A stretch of DNA of 64,000 nt from Sisyra terminalis (lineage: Eukaryota; Arthropoda; Insecta; Neuroptera; Sisyridae). A model generated the notes under the pieces. The model searched no databases. It was not told where the DNA came from and saw only the letters and a list, made by a program, of their open reading frames with translations. Shown here piece after piece: positions 62,586 to 64,000 of the stretch. The stretch is from assembly GCA_958496175.1 (NCBI GenBank), contig OY292274.1, forward strand, positions 9,300,001 through 9,364,000, written 5' to 3'. Positions within the stretch are counted from its first letter, which is position 1. Each line of letters starts with the position of its first letter. The translations under genes were made by a program, and so were the position numbers.

Positions 62586-64000
62586 TTCAATATAATTTTT
62601 AATAAAATTAATAAATGACAATTTTAAAACAAAAGAGAGAAGGAAAAGAAGGAATAATTTTTATTTATTGTCGATACTCCTGGATAGTATTTATATTTTC
62701 TTATAAACGGCATGAACAATAATTGACAATAGTGATCCAGCACTATAAGGAACTGTATTGAACATTTCATGTTATGCGCATGAGCAGCTTAGGTACACAA
62801 AGATTAAGTCCCCTAATTTTGATGTGAAATGTGGAGGGGAGTTCACTCAACTACACTTACCATTGTTGTGATTGTATTAGATATTCTATTCAATTACGCG
62901 TGTTTCTTGACACAAGAAATATAAAATTCTTGATTCAAACCGTTTAGGATTGAATAAAGCAAAATAGATTTCACTAAAGATAAAATAGTCAAACTCCTAA
63001 GGAATTCGACCTCAGAATCAAATTTTTTACAGTGTAGAATCGTCTGAGATTTAATTTTTGAAAAAGTGAGTTAATTTTAAACTATTTTTGTATTGAAGTT
63101 TTAGACCAAGTATAATGATTTGATTTAAAATTTGGTGGTCAGATGGTTGGAAAAAAATCCAAATACTGTTCTAAGCTATAGTTTAACGATTGAATAATTT
63201 TGAATGAAAAATGTTGTATTTTCTAAATTTATTAAGCGTTTCAGTGTATCAGTGGGACGTTTTATATTATTGATTACTTTTTCAAAAAATCGACTCAGAA
63301 TTTTAGATATCATTCACTTAGTTTCGGAAAAATAAGTTGGCAATATTTAGATACTGAAATAAAAACGACTTGTGCACATTATTGACAGAAAAATCATAAT
63401 ACTAAACAAAGCGTAAATAATTTATGCAAATCAAAAAATCGAGGGAAACAAAAAATAAATAAAATATGAATATTGGTAAACAAGCAAACATTTGAATTTA
63501 TGTTAAGAGAATAACAGAATGTTTCAAATTACCAAAGTTAAATTTATGTTATGGTTGGAGTTATGTGGAAATGTAATCACTGTTAAAGTTTTAATGGTTA
63601 ATCTGCACGCTATATGGAACCTCCATCAAATCCTCTTTCAGTTATGAAACGTCACTTTTGTACGCACTTGAAGTGACAACCAATCGCTTTCCATGACATT
63701 TGCCGCAGACACAAGTCATGCAATCATTTAAAAATGCTTATGAATAACGACATCCTTAACAATCCACACATACTTATATAATAATCGTACAAAAATATAT
63801 ACTTTCAAACAAAATCATATACAGTAAAGTCACAAGTCAATCGTAATTTCTCTTAAATGAAAACTTGCCCAAATATCTTCCCTGTCATTTATCTATGACA
63901 CTTTCCATATCATCCTCGATAAAAAACAGTAAAAATCGAACGCACATACTTCGCTATGAATTTTAAACAGTTTACGAAATGTAGAGAGGGATGACATATT
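62586..64000. other. No recognisable gene
   Basis: AT-rich. A donor-like ATG|GTAAGTG on the minus strand near 62862 has no definable exon. Confidence 0.4.

Noticed and set aside
1..64000. CRISPR arrays, rRNA genes, bacterial operons
   Set aside because: No regularly spaced short repeats, no rRNA-like conserved blocks and no dense gene order; all signs are of eukaryotic repeat-rich DNA.

Overview
This is a very AT-rich, repeat-dense stretch of a eukaryotic nuclear genome, most likely an insect. The evidence is spliced-gene signals, Helitrons of a type common in insects, a Jockey-clade LINE, Penelope-like elements (PLEs) with GIY-YIG domains and hammerhead ribozymes, a solo LTR with a 4-bp target duplication, and several MITE or fold-back families. 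No bacterial-style operon, rRNA, functional tRNA or CRISPR array was seen. Almost all short open frames are chance frames in AT-rich DNA.

Layout. 0-11 kb: a hammerhead remnant (925-961), a MITE with a perfect 9-bp duplication (2710-2866), a full Helitron (3556-6131) carrying a tRNA-like module and an inserted hAT-type MITE, older Helitron fragments (7991-9081), a broken Jockey LINE, and two opposed PLE termini. A CpG-rich block at 11.54-11.78 kb looks like a promoter or first exon. 12-38 kb: PLE termini at 14.8 and 16.3 kb, Helitrons at 19.3, 23.2, 27.8 and 34.1 kb, a ribozyme-bearing palindrome at 25.2 kb, and a second Jockey copy at 30.3 kb with a 14-bp duplication. 38-43 kb: a second CpG-rich block, then a nest of PLE family B interrupted by PLE family A, itself interrupted by a Helitron. 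The site before the Helitron insertion can be read from other copies in the window. 49-56 kb: three long palindromes of 1.0-1.3 kb. Between the first two lies the only convincing host coding exon, 50916-51133, with a splice acceptor, a short upstream frame, an ATG, a signal peptide and a splice donor. 56-64 kb: mostly featureless, with a solo LTR (58914-59370) and a CpG-rich patch near 62.5 kb.

The most notable signal is a set of hammerhead ribozyme motifs in three PLE families (A, B and C). All share one unpaired base after the CUGANGA box and a short self-complementary stem III, a design expected to favour dimeric folding. In family B the ribozyme starts at the first base after the GIY-YIG stop codon. 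Nothing here could be tested by database search. Family names rest on recognised motifs and on target-site evidence visible in the sequence.
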